Shown one piece after another: positions 13,593 through 25,330 of a stretch of 64,000 bases of DNA; position 1 is the stretch's first letter; the number at the start of each line of letters is the position of its first letter. Source of the DNA: Clarireedia homoeocarpa. Taxonomy: Eukaryota; Ascomycota; Leotiomycetes; Helotiales; Rutstroemiaceae. The DNA lies in contig LNKV01000014.1 of the NCBI GenBank assembly GCA_001465935.1, positions 62,001-126,000 of the forward strand. The letters run 5' to 3'. The notes below the pieces were generated by a model. It did no database searches. It saw nothing but the letters and a program-made list of their open reading frames with translations, and was not told the DNA's origin. Position numbers and translations under genes: made by a program.

Positions 13593-14511
13593 CGTAGGCA
13601 AGGCAGCCGGCGATTCGGGGAGGTGCTTATTTCTCGATTGAGAGCGCAGCTCTTTGTTTAGAAGATAGTTGGAGACGAAACGGAGGATGGTCTCAGGAAC
13701 GTGCAACGGAATAGTTTTCTAGATAACCAAAAGTGGCAAATTAGCTTGAGCTTTAGAGGTGATTGAACAAAGAATGTTGTTGTAGATGAGGAAGTTGGTG
13801 TTGGGGTTTCGCAGACAAAAAAAAAACCCTAGACATCCCACACTGGCTTGACCTAGCGCAAAACTATGGATGTGATGCAGAACTACCTCATTTATTTCCT
13901 TTTCGTCGGTTGCGTCAGGAAATGGTGTGTTTCGGATTTCCTTCAGAATCACCTCGATCAATCGCCACTACACGATTGCAGATTTTGATAACCATGGAGC
14001 TGTTACTGGTTGTGAATGTGCGACGACATCATACATAGACAAATTGTGGATGGTTTTCCCAGATAAGAGTGAGGGGTAGGTAAGGAAAAAAGGTTTCTAC
14101 ATACATGGATATTTTGGCTCGAGCTCACAAGAATGGATGAGGAATTGAAGGCTTCCACAACGACTCAGCTACAGAGAGATGGAGAGAGAGTAGTTTTCGG
14201 CCGGGAAGAGGTTTTTTCTCAAATGCTCTGGTGGGAGAGTGGGAGAAGGCTTTTATTATGGGAAGGAAGATGATCTCTCGAGATGTGGAGAATGGAATTG
14301 AGCACTAGGACTTGCGAATCGGAGCAGGCCGTTGGTACTTCTCTCACTCGTTTTTCCCTTTTCCCTTTGCTTCCAGGCGCGGCCGCATCAATTTTATTTA
14401 ATTCACTGGTGCGTTTCGTTTTTATGTCCGGATTTCCTTTGTCCTGCGTACCACTCGGGACCATTCTATTTGTCAACAGGCGGGTAGTTCTAAGTCTCTT
14501 TGCTGCACAGC

Positions 14512-14560
14512 CAAGGCAGGGCAGGGCAGGGCAAGGCGAGGCAAGGCGAGGCAAGGCGAT
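14512..14560. repeat. G-rich short tandem repeat (GGCAGG / AGGCAAGGCG)
   Basis: GGCAGGGCAGG units pass into three copies of a ten-base AGGCAAGGCG-like unit. This is simple-sequence expansion with no coding meaning visible. Confidence 0.8.
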
Positions 14561-15120
14561 GTGCATGTTATTCATTATGATTCCCCCCGTTGCGCTTTTT
14601 CGTTTTGCACTGTGCATGCACGCGTTTCCTCGTTCACGAAGTCTAGCCAGATGTACGAAGTATCTGCAAAGGAGAAGAAGCTTCACTTGTCTGTCCCCAT
14701 CCATGCCCCTCGGACCATCATTGCACTGCTCCCAGCTCATCGCTTATTACTGCATGCAGTCCTTCGTACGTGCTAAAGCTATGCTAAAGCCATGCTACTC
14801 GACCTAGATAGAAAATGTATCTGCCTGCATGTAAGCTGCCTGTCGCTCGACGACCACGATGACCATTCACTCCCGCTTATTTGGGTGGACGAGCCGATAT
14901 GTTTGGTTCCCCCACACTCCATGCATACACCAGGCCCAGGTTCGATGCATGGTTGGCAACTGGGTGCCATGCAATCTGCGAATAAGGATCTGGCTCGGGG
15001 ATAGCCTCATGCTGCACCAGCTTGCGTGCTCCCCAAACCTCCGACTGCACAGAGCACGAAGAGAATTGCTGCCGATGTCGCTCGTAGGACCATGGTCCGA
15101 TGAAAATCGAAAGGACTAAT

Positions 15121-15161
15121 ACTTCGGATGGGTAACCTTCGCACTTCGGATGGGTAACCTT
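15121..15161. repeat. Direct repeat of 19 bases
   Basis: ACTTCGGATGGGTAACCTT occurs at 15121-15139 and again at 15143-15161, separated by three bases (period 22). It lies in the gap between GLT1 and APC15. It could be a footprint or a simple duplication. Confidence 0.8.
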
Positions 15162-16432
15162 ATTAGTATAGCATGAAGGTGATTGGCTGGGACTGCAGTC
15201 GGAGATGCTCTAACATTCAGAGGTCCAAGGCTAGGTTCTTTGGGGAATAGTACAAGAAAGTATTCTTTGGGAAAGAAATCCCAGACGACTCCAAAGACCC
15301 CAAGGATGGTCGTTTTACCAGAAACCCAAAATCAAAGGGAATCATAAATGCCAAATTGAGTAAAGATGGCATGCAATGATACTTTGCACGATACTTTGCA
15401 GGGAAGGGACCAGGTCTTCCTAAGCATTCACATTTACACTTTACACATTCACACTCACATTTCACATTTCACATTCACATTCACAACCCATTGGTTTGGC
15501 AACGGCTTGGATGCGGCAAGGATCCCCGCGGCGCAGAAAAATATTACACACAGCAACCAATCTGGAGAGCTCCGACCAATGGTAAGCTTAGATAAGGCGA
15601 TTACCATTTACTTACCATTTGGATTGAGGGGTAACCCCCATGAACCCATATCCCATGTCCCACCTTCGGTAGAGAGAGTTTGTTCACCAAACTTCGCAAG
15701 TCTTGTGACCCGCCTCAAACATCGGGAGACACCGGAGGCTTACGAGATGAGGCTGGAATATTCGTGTGTCATTATGCAGACTAGGGTCAAACAGCACGAA
15801 GTGCAAATCAACATTCAGAAAGGAAGTTCAGGTGTGCTAAGCTCGGATGAAACGTTTGACGTAGACTTGCTGTGCGCATGAAATCCTTCGACATGTACAC
15901 ATACATGTAGAAGAACTATACGAAGAGGCCTGACATGAGCTCTTCGGAATACACCCACCATCCGAACAAAGAGAAAAAGACTGCTGCGTGTAGGTCTCAA
16001 AGCAACGAGCACCGGAGTAACATCCCCAAAGTATCAAAAGTCACATACGATGAACTTGTTATGCTTTATGACAAGTTTGATGATGTAGGTGTAACCGGAT
16101 GGCTGCATCTATCAAAGACCCAGCCTCTCGGCTCGGATAGCATCAAACCTAGGAAATCTTATCGGTTAGATTCTCGGAGATTATCACCCCCCCGAGGTGG
16201 GGTAGCAAACAAGGCTGTTGTTGCGAGGCTACATCCAATCACGATAAGGCTGAATCGACTGTTTCCTCTCGCTTCGCCTAAGGGAGAAGCAACGATAAAC
16301 AATCAAACTTTCAACTTTCACAACTGAGTACTGGCCCTGCGACTCCCAATATTCCCAAATCAGATATACCATATCAAAGGGCACATATCATATCACAGAG
16401 CACATATCGCACAACTGATATCTCCCATCGTA

Positions 16433-17443
16433 ATGTTTTCTCTACCTAACCTCGCCCCAACCGACGTAAGTAAACTCATACGGTGTTACCGACATCATTT
16501 GGCACCATGAAGACTAACCTGCGTCTCACAGTCGTACAGTCTCTGGTACACCTCATCGCATAGCAATCCACCGCAACACATCGAGCCCGCCGCCAGCTCT
16601 TTCGATCAATCGAACCCACACATGTTACAGAACCAAAGCCACGGTTCCCGTCGGCAAGCAATTAGCAATCGTACGCCTCTTGTGCGCCTCCGCTTAGATG
16701 AAGAGTACATTGAGCGCCGCAAACAGAATGTACAAAACTGGGGCAGCTCATGGATCAAGCCTCCCGGGGTGCCGAAATCTCTCTATCAACTAAGAGAAGA
16801 GAAGAGAGAAATGGAAGAACATCAAGAAGCATTGCGGAGGGAACAATTAGCGCAAGAGCTTGCGGAAGCCGAGGCAGAAGCTCTGATGCCGGACGATGGG
16901 ATGGATGGAGATATGGAAGACGTAGTTGATCTCGACGATGAGATTCCCGAAGCAGACGCAACTGGGCTTGGTGGTGACGAGACAGAGGATTCGGAGAACG
17001 AGGAAAATGACACGGAGGATGTGCCTAGGGGAGTATTAGCTTCGCGGATGCCGGATCGGGAAACCCTTGTATATGGGGAGCCGGCTGGAGCGGACATGTT
17101 CGGCGGAGATGATGGGTCTACAATTGATGATGAAGATCGCTCGGGGATGTTGCAGGAGGAAGACCTGATTCATGAGCATGGGATGGATGAGGGTGATATG
17201 GATATGGATGCGGATATGGATGCGGATATACCTGAGTCGGGGGAGGGGTATGAACATACGGATACGGAGGAGGAAATTGATAGTAGTGAGGAGGAGAGTG
17301 AAGCGGAAAGTTTGCTGCCGGTTAATCCTGGGGCAAGTATGGTTAGAAGTGATGGGACGCAGAATTCGATGGATTTGTCGAATCTCATTTCGCACGATAG
17401 TAGCTTGCTACAAAGCAGTCCTTATGGAAGGCCTGGGAGGTAG
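16433..17443 (+). CDS. apc15: Anaphase-promoting complex subunit Apc15 (Mnd2 family)
   Basis: Apc15/Mnd2 is a small subunit of the anaphase-promoting complex that, in yeast and animals, influences checkpoint-complex turnover and meiotic control. Exons 16433-16465 and 16532-17443 join across a 66-base intron (GTAAGT, acceptor CTCACAG) to give 314 aa. The family block is very clear: MFSLPNLAPTD, then SLWYTSS, then RLRLDEEYIERRKQNVQNWG, then SSWIKPPGVPKSLYQLREE, within the first ~95 residues. A Glu/Ala-rich helix follows. The remaining ~200 residues are an acidic Asp/Glu/Met-rich low-complexity tail, including a short GDMDMDADMDADI repeat, as in other fungal members. The very short first exon carries the conserved N-terminal motif, which supports the start and the intron. 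Confidence 0.92.
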
Positions 17444-18135
17444 TGTTTATCACGGGTGCTTGGTTAATAACATGATACGAGCAGGTGAAAGGGCATCAAG
17501 GGGCGGAGTGATAACTAGGGGGGAGAGGCTGCAAAACTAGTAGCAGGCGATGTATAATCAACGACTCTGTCCTTTTTGGCAATTAGATACCCACATTTAT
17601 ATTCGTTCTTTGAAGCGCACTCCTTACTAGTTATTCTTAGTTATTGAAAGCGGGACCTTGTAGGCCAGAACAAGAATAAGTGTTCAAATCGAAAAAAAAA
17701 ATAAAAAAATAGAAAAAAATAAAAAACAATCCACAAGAATGATATATGTATTATCCACCGGCTATAGATCAACCAGTGGTAATAAAGGGTCCTAATGTAC
17801 AATAAAGCCCTTCAATGAATGCACCTTGAACGCCATTCCACCCAATGCTATCCCAGCCATCCATCTTTCCTTCATATCATAACTCTTCTCCAGTAGTGGT
17901 CGTATCTGAAACATTCAACAACCATGACAGCATTCGTCCTCTCGTAAACCCGCCCACACTGCCACCCCTCCCATCACCTCCCTCTTCTCCTCCGCAGCCC
18001 TTCCCGCATCTCTCCAATTCTCTTCTTTTCTTCTCTCCATCATCTCCACCCACAACTCCCCTTTCCTCCATCCCCTCTCCATCGCCCGTCTCCTCTCCTC
18101 TCCTCTCCATCACCGCCCCGGCCCCCCAACTCCCC
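17444..18135. other. Convergent 3' gap between APC15 and BET1
   Basis: This is 692 bases between two stop codons. It holds an A-rich run (about 17692-17727) and a long C/T-rich stretch (17940-18130). The frames that stay open through the C/T-rich part are compositional. No gene is seen. Confidence 0.6.
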
Positions 18136-19243
18136 TCACCTAACCCACACCCAAAAGAACAACCCAAACACCGCCGCAAAAAACAGCAACCACACCTTCC
18201 AGCTCACCCCCGTCTTCTGGCTCATAATCAACATGCGGTTCATCGTCCCGCGGATGCGCACCCGCGTATTCTCAAACGAATCGTTCATCTTCTCCGCCAG
18301 CGCCGAGGACTCGCGGATCTCATCGCCAATGGCGATTGTCATCTTTGCTTTGATTAGTGATGGGGAATAGGGATTGAGGAAGGTAGCGGAGGGAGGGACG
18401 GGAAAGGAAAGGAAAGGAAGGAAAAGCTCATACTGTTTTCAGTTGTTTGACTTTCCCCAGGATTCCCTCTACCTGCTCGTCGTTTTGGCTTTCGAGCTCG
18501 TTGAGAACGGCATCGCTGTATTGTCCCCTAGAAGCTCCTTGCGCATTAGTCTTCTGTGGATTCATTCCTCTTTCCCTTCTGTTCCGCTGCACACCGCATT
18601 GCACCACCCGCCAAATCTGCACATCTTCGCAATCCACTATACATCGACCCTTCCTCTCCTCCACCTCTTCATAACCTCTCTTCACCCCCCACCCCCCGAT
18701 ACCTCCACAGCGCATCGCCCAAACACATACCTGCTATTCGGCGTCGCCGACCTAAACCCCCCATATGCATTTACACCGGCCTTTCCATTCTCCGCCCCAG
18801 CCCCAACCCCAGGATACCCATATCCGCGCGCCGGGCTCGCGCTCGCTGCTCGCGCGGGCGAGCCGCCACTGTAGTTTTCGAAGAGCGCGCTGCGGGGATC
18901 GCGTTGATGCAGCGTCGAGTTGAATCTATTTGTTGGGAGGAAAATGAGGGTTTAGTTTATTTGTTTGTTTGTTTGTTTTGTTTGCGCTCAGGGTGTGGGT
19001 GAATGGGAAGGAGGAAGGGGAAGGGAAAGGAAAAGGAAAAGGGGAAGAAAGTGTGCGCATGGTATCAAGTAGGTACGCAGATGCCCAGCGAACCCGTCAT
19101 CAAACTTGCGCGCGGGGCAAAGTAACACACGCGCACTCGAGCATGGAGGTTTGTTTTGTCTCAAGCCAAGACTATCCGGCGCGGGAATCGCTATTGAAAC
19201 CAAAGAAAGAAAAAAAAGGAAATGTTGCTTACCTCGAACTCAT
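18136..19243 (-). CDS. bet1: ER-Golgi SNARE Bet1 (Qc-SNARE)
   Basis: Bet1 is a tail-anchored SNARE for fusion of COPII vesicles with the Golgi. Four exons (19233-19243, 18731-18925, 18434-18527, 18136-18342) give 168 aa. The first coding exon is only 11 bases (ATG AGT TCG AG) followed by a 307-base intron. Joined, the start reads MSSRFNSTLHQRDPRSALFE, matching the usual Bet1 beginning. RSATPNSRGQYSDAVLNELE leads into the SNARE helix, whose core ends EIRESSALAEKMNDSFENTR. The protein closes with one hydrophobic anchor (WKVWLLFFAAVFGLFFWVW) and two residues, as expected for a tail anchor. The second intron (203 bases) has a CTAAT branch site and a TCTAG acceptor. All junction phases fit. Identity is very secure; the tiny first exon rests on frame and homology. 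Confidence 0.93.
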
Positions 19244-20017
19244 ATTTGCGAATGCGACAGGATAGAAAGCAAAGTGGAGAAAAGTAAGGGAGTTTCTAGA
19301 GTTGGCTTTCCCTTTGTCGTCAGGAAAGGTCTTAAGGATAGGTGTTCGCTTGGGTACAGTCCTTCGTTCAGGGCGGGAAAGATGTCAAAAGTCCAACGTG
19401 TTTCTTGAGCTACAGTGAGCAGTACGACTTCACGGCTCACAAGAGGATGAAGGAAACCAGATATATATTTTTCGACGGTGAAGCTCTGAAATCTTAATTT
19501 CAACAGATATCCATAAAATTTAACCTTTGATCCTTGTCTGCTAATCTATCATCCTAGTACTGAATTTGATGATTGTCAGTCTGTGCTTCAAGGCAGATGT
19601 TTTTTTTTCTGGTCAGTTTTCACGCGCAAAAAATGCAAAGGAGTGATTTGAAGCTTTGCTCAAGAGATTTATACTACGCAAAAGACGCCTCTTTTTTCTG
19701 GTATCTAGGAGTACACTGCATGACGATATAAGAGATTCTCCCACTTCCCCCTTCCATGCTGCCATATCAATCGTCACATCATATGCATAGGATCTCGTAA
19801 TGTATGTCGTGAGAAATTCGTGAAGAAACTTTTGTATCGAGTAATCGCAAAACGGTGCACAATTGATCGGACTGCGAAAACAATGCAGAAGGAGTTGATA
19901 TCCAGTATGTTCTGTCGATTGCCCAGGTAGATCGAGTATCCCAACAGCCTTCCCGATTGCCAACATTATGGATTATATCGGATCTACCATGGACAATCTT
20001 CACCTCACATTCCTCCA
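19244..20017. other. BET1 promoter and CHZ1 3' region
   Basis: This is 774 bases between the BET1 start and the CHZ1 stop, both on the minus strand. No gene is seen. A small open frame at 19613-19966 has no recognisable features. Confidence 0.55.
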
Positions 20018-20458
20018 TCAGTTTCCCTCCATATGCTCATCCTCGTCCTCTTCGGCCTCTTCGAAGTCCCCATCCTCATCATCCTCGTCATCTTCTGGGA
20101 GGTCTTGTGCGGCCTTGGTGAAATCGATTTGCTTTCCACGAGTACGACGACCACTGGGGATGATGTTGCTTGGATCGATCTCGTTGTCCGAAGCTTCCTC
20201 TTCAATTTCCTCGGCTGTAGTTAACGTCAGCGTGTGTTCCATTGTAATGGTGAAAGGTATTTCTTACGAGCTGGTTCCTTCTGGATAAATTTGTTAGTCT
20301 GTTGCTCGGGGGGGAAGGTTTTGTTTACTCACATCCTCAGCCTCCTCTTCACTGGAGCTGTCCTCATTCTCTCCCATGCTCACATCGTCAACGGCCTTTC
20401 CCTTGCCTTTATCAGCAGTGGAAGTGTTCAAGTTCGCGGAACTATCTTGGGCAGACAT
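20018..20458 (-). CDS. chz1: Histone H2A.Z-specific chaperone Chz1
   Basis: Chz1 carries H2A.Z-H2B dimers in the nucleus for SWR1-dependent exchange. Three exons (20333-20458, 20268-20280, 20018-20214) give 111 aa, normal for the family. The middle exon is a 13-base micro-exon (AAG GAA CCA GCT C) between two introns of 52 and 53 bases with GTGAGT and GTAAGA donors. The frame only works when it is included. The CHZ motif is clear: DPSNIIPSGRRTRGKQIDF. It is flanked by acidic stretches on both sides (SSSEEEAED before, PEDDEDDEDGDFEEAEEDED after), typical of histone chaperones. The start MSAQDSS lies 447 bases from the divergent AMP deaminase start, so the two probably share a promoter region. 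Confidence 0.93.
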
Positions 20459-20905
20459 TCTGACAATGGGGATAGTGAAGGATTGATTGTTGGGTGGGAA
20501 TTGTTCTAGTTTTTCTGTATGGTGTTTTGGGTTGGCAGTTTGGTAGAAAGGCGGAGAGAGGAAAGACAGCTCGGATCGTTTCGTTCAATACCCCCTCGAC
20601 TGCTGAATAAAGCTTCGCGACTTTCCAAAATACCATTGGGGAAGGCGCGTTTGCTCGTGAAAAGTGGCGCTAAGTGGGGAGGCTCCCACTCGTTTGATTC
20701 GTGCACAGATCAAACGCATTTACGGGGATCTGGTGCTAGTGCTAGTCCAGGTACATAATTGGCAGCAACCAACAATCTTTTTCATGATCAAGTGGGAGTT
20801 TGTAGCTCTCTTGTCCTTTCATCCGCCCCGTTGTTCTTTTCTTGCTTGGAGATTTGGTGTAGATACTGCATAAAGTCGCCGCTTTGCAAATCTACAACCG
20901 CAAAT
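20459..20905. promoter_or_regulatory. Divergent promoter region of CHZ1 and AMP deaminase
   Basis: This is 447 bases between two divergent start codons. No TATA box at a convincing distance and no long repeat were seen. It is called a promoter only from the gene arrangement. Confidence 0.5.
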
Positions 20906-23900
20906 ATGCCAGGTAAGACAGCGTTCCGTGCGGAGTGATGGGTCCCCGAATCGAAAGCTTCCAAATGCCCCGCGATACAAGGGTACCAAGCTAGAAACTA
21001 ACAGGTTTCGGCCAGGCTCTTCAGAAGCTAGCTCCCTAAGACCAAACCCTACTCGAGTATCTTCCAGATTGAACATCTCTGCTGTGTCTGATGACGATGA
21101 TGATGTTGTCCCAGTCCTCGACAATGGCGACGATTCCGATGTGCTGTATGATGAACCTAAAACGATTAGCAATTCCATGCTCCCCGAGGCAGCTATTGAT
21201 GCAGACGCAACTCCAAACTCGCAAGATGGGCTCCTGGCCAGAGACAAGCAAAAGAGGACGGCGTACTTCGATTATGTTACCGAGAAAGAGATGAGTCAGG
21301 CCGACTCCAAGTTATTTTACCAACGCAGTCAATTGGAGAGTCAGAAAACTGGCGGGAGTAACTGGGGTAATTCGCAAAAGTCTGCAGTGCCCAGTCCCGT
21401 ATTAAAGGCGGGATCATTCCCCAATATCTTAGATGGTGGTCAAGGGGTCTCTGGAAAAAGTGGACAAAACGTGCCTCATCATATGGGGCGGTTTAGACCT
21501 GCTCCTCCTATCGGTCTCGCAGACCTGGGAAAGCATCCTGAAAGTACTGTCATTCAAGAACCAACCCTTGCTGCCGGTACTTTCGTCCATACTCCTGGGG
21601 GCCATCATAGACGAGAATCTCTATTGAGGGCGGACAGAGAAGCAAGAGATCATGCGGCACACCCAGGACTTCCACACGAGCAGAAACCTCTCCTTGAAAT
21701 GGAGGGAGTACATGGAGCTGGTGCTGGCATAGGGATTGGGACTGGTACCGGTGGTTTTGCAAATTCTGATGCTCACATCACTTCGGAGCTAGCGAGCATT
21801 TACACAAACATCCAAAAGGTCTTAGACATCAGACACAAATACATTCGCTTGTCCTTGCAAGAAGATGGAGATAACCCCAAGGACGACCCCAACTGGAGTA
21901 TCTACCCTCCACCACCTGAACCCTCCTGGCACGATGAGAGAGCTGCGACAAATGCCAAAAACAGTACATTGAATAGCTTGGCAAATAGCACAATTCTACC
22001 TCCACTTGGCGGTGGTAACGGCAACACAAATCTAAACGCAGTGGCAGCAGCACTATCTGGTGCTCAGACTCCGGTCACCCCAAAGACACCATATCGGAAG
22101 AGAAAGCCCGGACAAGATATTGGATCAGACTTTGATATGGAAGAGGTTCTTCCTCTACCAGGTCCTGGAGAGATGACTTTCCGCCTTGATGGCAGTGGTG
22201 TTTATCAGGTGTATGAGAACTCGAAGCTTCAGGAGCTCGATACACCAATCATCAACATTCCTGACATCAGAGAATTCTACATGGATTTGGAACAGATCCT
22301 CAATGTCTCCTCAGATGGCCCTAGTAAGAGTTTCGCTTTTCGTCGACTACAATATCTGGAAGGTAAATTCAACCTTTACGTTCTTCTCAATGAATACCAG
22401 GAAATGGCAGACAGCAAGCGTGTGCCTCACAGAGATTTCTACAACGTTAGAAAAGTGGATACTCACGTTCACCACTCTGCATGCATGAACCAGAAGCACT
22501 TACTGCGATTCATCAAGAGTAAGATGAAGAAGTGTCCCGATGAAGTCGTCATGTTTAGGGACGGAAAGCATCTCACCTTGGCAGAGGTGTTCCAAAGTAT
22601 TAACTTGACTGCTTATGATTTGAGTATCGACACTCTTGATATGCATGTAAGTTTTGCACATACGTTTTACTTCTCCTTATCGACGTTATCTGACTCATAC
22701 TTTAGGCACACACGGACTCTTTCCATCGCTTTGATAAGTTCAATTTGAAGTATAATCCTGTCGGCGAGTCTCGTCTAAGGACTATCTTCCTCAAGACAGA
22801 CAATTTCATCAATGGTAGATACTTGGCAGAGATTACGAAGGAGGTCATCTCCGATCTTGAGTCAAGCAAATATCAGATGGTCGAATGGCGTATCTCTATT
22901 TATGGAAGAACCATTGACGAATGGGACAAACTTGCAGCTTGGGTTGTCGATAACAAGTTGTTCTCCCATAATGTCCGATGGCTGATTCAAGTTCCTCGAT
23001 TGTTTGATGTCTACAAATCCAGCGGATTGATGGAGAACTTCGAACAAGTTATTGTAAACCTATTTCAACCTCTCTTTGAGGTAACCAAGGATCCTACTAG
23101 CCACCCGAAACTTCACATATTCCTCCAGAGAGTTATTGGTTTCGACAGTGTTGATGATGAGAGTAAAGCAGAACGCAGATTGTTCAGAAAGTTCCCTGTG
23201 CCAAAGGTATGGGAGTCGAAGCAAAACCCACCCTACAGTTACTGGATTTATTACCTCTTCGCAAATATTGCCTCGCTGAACGTCTGGCGCAAGCAACGTG
23301 GATTCAATACATTCTTACTCAGACCTCACTGTGGAGAGGCTGGTGATAGTGATCATTTGGCTGCAGCCGTCTTGTGTTGTCACAGTATCAGTCATGGTCT
23401 ACTACTTCGTAAGGTGCCGTTGTTGCAGTACATCTTCTATCTCGAGCAGATTGGAGTAGCAATGTCTCCTTTGAGCAACAATGCTCTATTCCTGGCATAC
23501 GAGCGAAACCCATTCCTTTCCTACTTCAAGCGAGGTCTGAATGTATCTCTTTCCACGGATGATCCTCTACAGTTCGCATTCACGAAAGAGCCCCTGATTG
23601 AAGAATACTCAGTAGCCGCCCAAATCTACAAGCTTAGTGCTGTAGATATGTGTGAACTGGCGAAAAACTCCGTCAAACAGAGTGGATTCGAGCATTCCGT
23701 CAAGCAGCGATGGTTAGGTCCAGATTATCATCTACCTGGAGTCAAGGGAAACACAATGGCAAAGAGCAATGTCCCGAATATCCGAGAAGGATTCCGCCAT
23801 GAAACTTTGATGCAGGAATTATCTATGTAAGTCATAACTGTCTTTTCTCATATCTGCCATGCTAACCATCCCAGGATTGAACGTTATACTGCCTTGGCAA

Positions 23901-24490
23901 CTCCAGCGCTTGATGCATCAACTAATGTCACCGCGGATCGCAATTCCTTCTTCACCGCAGCTCCAGGAACCCGACCTCATTCTCCAACATCATCTATGAA
24001 GGCATCGGCGAGTGTAGTAGATCTTGGTGCCTCGCAACATTACCAACAGTTCCCCGCCCAAGCAGCCCGTCACCCGGCCCACACCCAACTCCATCTAGAA
24101 TCGCACCTCGGATCCAACCCCAAAGGCACGGCCAGTCCCTCTGGCTACGCCACCCCCAGCCACCAAACCCAACCTAACTCCTCGTTCAACTCACCGCACT
24201 CGGCAAACAAAGGTCGAGAGAGCTCTTGGCCCATTGAAGGATTCAGCGACCTGCATTTATCCGGGAGCGAGCCGAGAATCTTCCCGGGTGTGGTCAGTCG
24301 GAAGCAGAGACGAGAAAGTATTAGGAAGAATAGTGTGACGGAGAGTGATGAGCATGCGTTGATGATGTTGAGGAAGAGTACAGAGGGGGATGGTAAGAGT
24401 TCGGCGGGGTTGGATACGAAGGTTGAGGAGGCGGATGCGGAGGGGGAAAAGAGTGATGCGGAGATGGAGGAGGCGGGTGGAGAGAATTAG
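20906..24490 (+). CDS. AMD1: AMP deaminase
   Basis: The enzyme converts AMP to IMP and ammonia in the purine nucleotide cycle. The best model is exons 20906-20912, 21016-22646, 22706-23826 and 23875-24490, 1124 aa. The later introns (59 and 48 bases) are firm: DMH|AHTDSFHRFDKFN and ELSM|IERY. Zinc and active-site motifs are present: VDTHVHHSACMNQKHLL, HCGEAGD, and LSTDDPLQF for the catalytic Asp pair. The first ~400 residues are a weakly conserved, disorder-prone N-terminal extension and the last ~200 are Ser/Gly/Glu-rich; fungal enzymes differ strongly in both. The 5' end is uncertain. The long frame has no ATG before about 21177, so I join ATG CCA G at 20906 (followed by GTAAGA) to an acceptor at 21015 or 21024, both of which keep frame and follow an ACTAAC branch-like site. 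Confidence 0.92.
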
Positions 24491-25330
24491 ATTTGTTTTT
24501 CTTGGCAGTGCTGGAGCAGTGCTAGACTATCGATTATGGAATGGTTGACAAGGCGGAATGGACTGGACTGGATTGGCTTCACTTGACGATATAGAGCGAT
24601 GGAATATGAGAAATGAGGAATGAATATGATTAAATAGCTAACTATGTTTACTATTTACATCGAGCGGCGTTTTTGCTTTTTGATCTTCTGGTATGATTGG
24701 CTGTTTGGTTGGCGGGTTATATGAGAGGAGAGTAGAGTAGAGTAGGTAGGTAGAGTAGGTGGAATTCATCGATTGGAATGGATGAAAATGAGATGAGACG
24801 AATTGAATTAAATTAAATTGATATGAAATGGGTTTTATGTATGCATATATGAAAGAAGGAAAAGAAATAACGCTTAGCTATATAGTATTAGATAGATAGA
24901 TAGATAGATAGGTAGAGAGTTAGATAAGTCAGTCAACTTTGGGCAAAGTTAAATATTTATTTATTTATTTATATTGTATGTATGTATGTATGTGTGTACT
25001 AGGGTTATTTTTTAATTTTTTTTGGGCTTGTTTTTGGTTATTTATTGCTTGCTTGCTTGCTGAGTAGTTCTTGGAACTTGGATTTGGGAACTGTATCGTT
25101 TGAAAGGGGGGAAAGGGGAGGAGAAGGGAGGAGATGGTTCGCTCGAGTCATATCTATCTCTACGTCCTAGCAATTGTTCACAGGATGGTTGAGAGGGGGG
25201 GAGAGAGAGAGAGAGCCACATCTGGTCTAGGACGAGTACAGTACCTACGAGGATTTTTTAACTATCCATATATCTATCTATTATTTATTCATCTCTCTTC
25301 TCTCCTCTACTCTACTACCACCTTAACCAA
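24491..25330. other. Convergent gap with microsatellites
   Basis: This is 840 bases between the AMP deaminase stop and the MFS transporter stop. Simple repeats include GAGTA/GGTAG units (24726-24760), TAGA (24889-24910), TTTA (24955-24972), TATG (24977-24992) and GAGA near 25197-25215. No gene is seen. Confidence 0.6.

Larger units (their letters stand above)
13593..16432. other. Gene-free 2.8 kb between divergent GLT1 and APC15
   Basis: This is the shared upstream region of GLT1 (minus) and APC15 (plus). Several open frames of 60-175 codons exist on both strands, but none resembles a known protein, none has a believable intron pattern, and they overlap each other. Visible structures are a purine-rich run near 14170-14220, the GGCAAGGCGA-type repeat at 14512-14560, a 22-base direct repeat at 15121-15161, and a TTCACA/TTCACATT-type simple repeat around 15428-15485. 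A non-coding RNA or degraded element cannot be excluded by eye. Confidence 0.55.

Noticed and set aside
14219..14807. Overlapping open frames of about 174 codons on both strands
   Set aside because: They are mirror frames in the G/C-rich and repeat-containing GLT1-APC15 gap, with no homology seen and no intron pattern.
17845..18357. 170-codon Pro/Ser-rich frame on the plus strand
   Set aside because: It is antisense to the BET1 last exon and to a C/T-rich 3' region; its composition explains the open frame.
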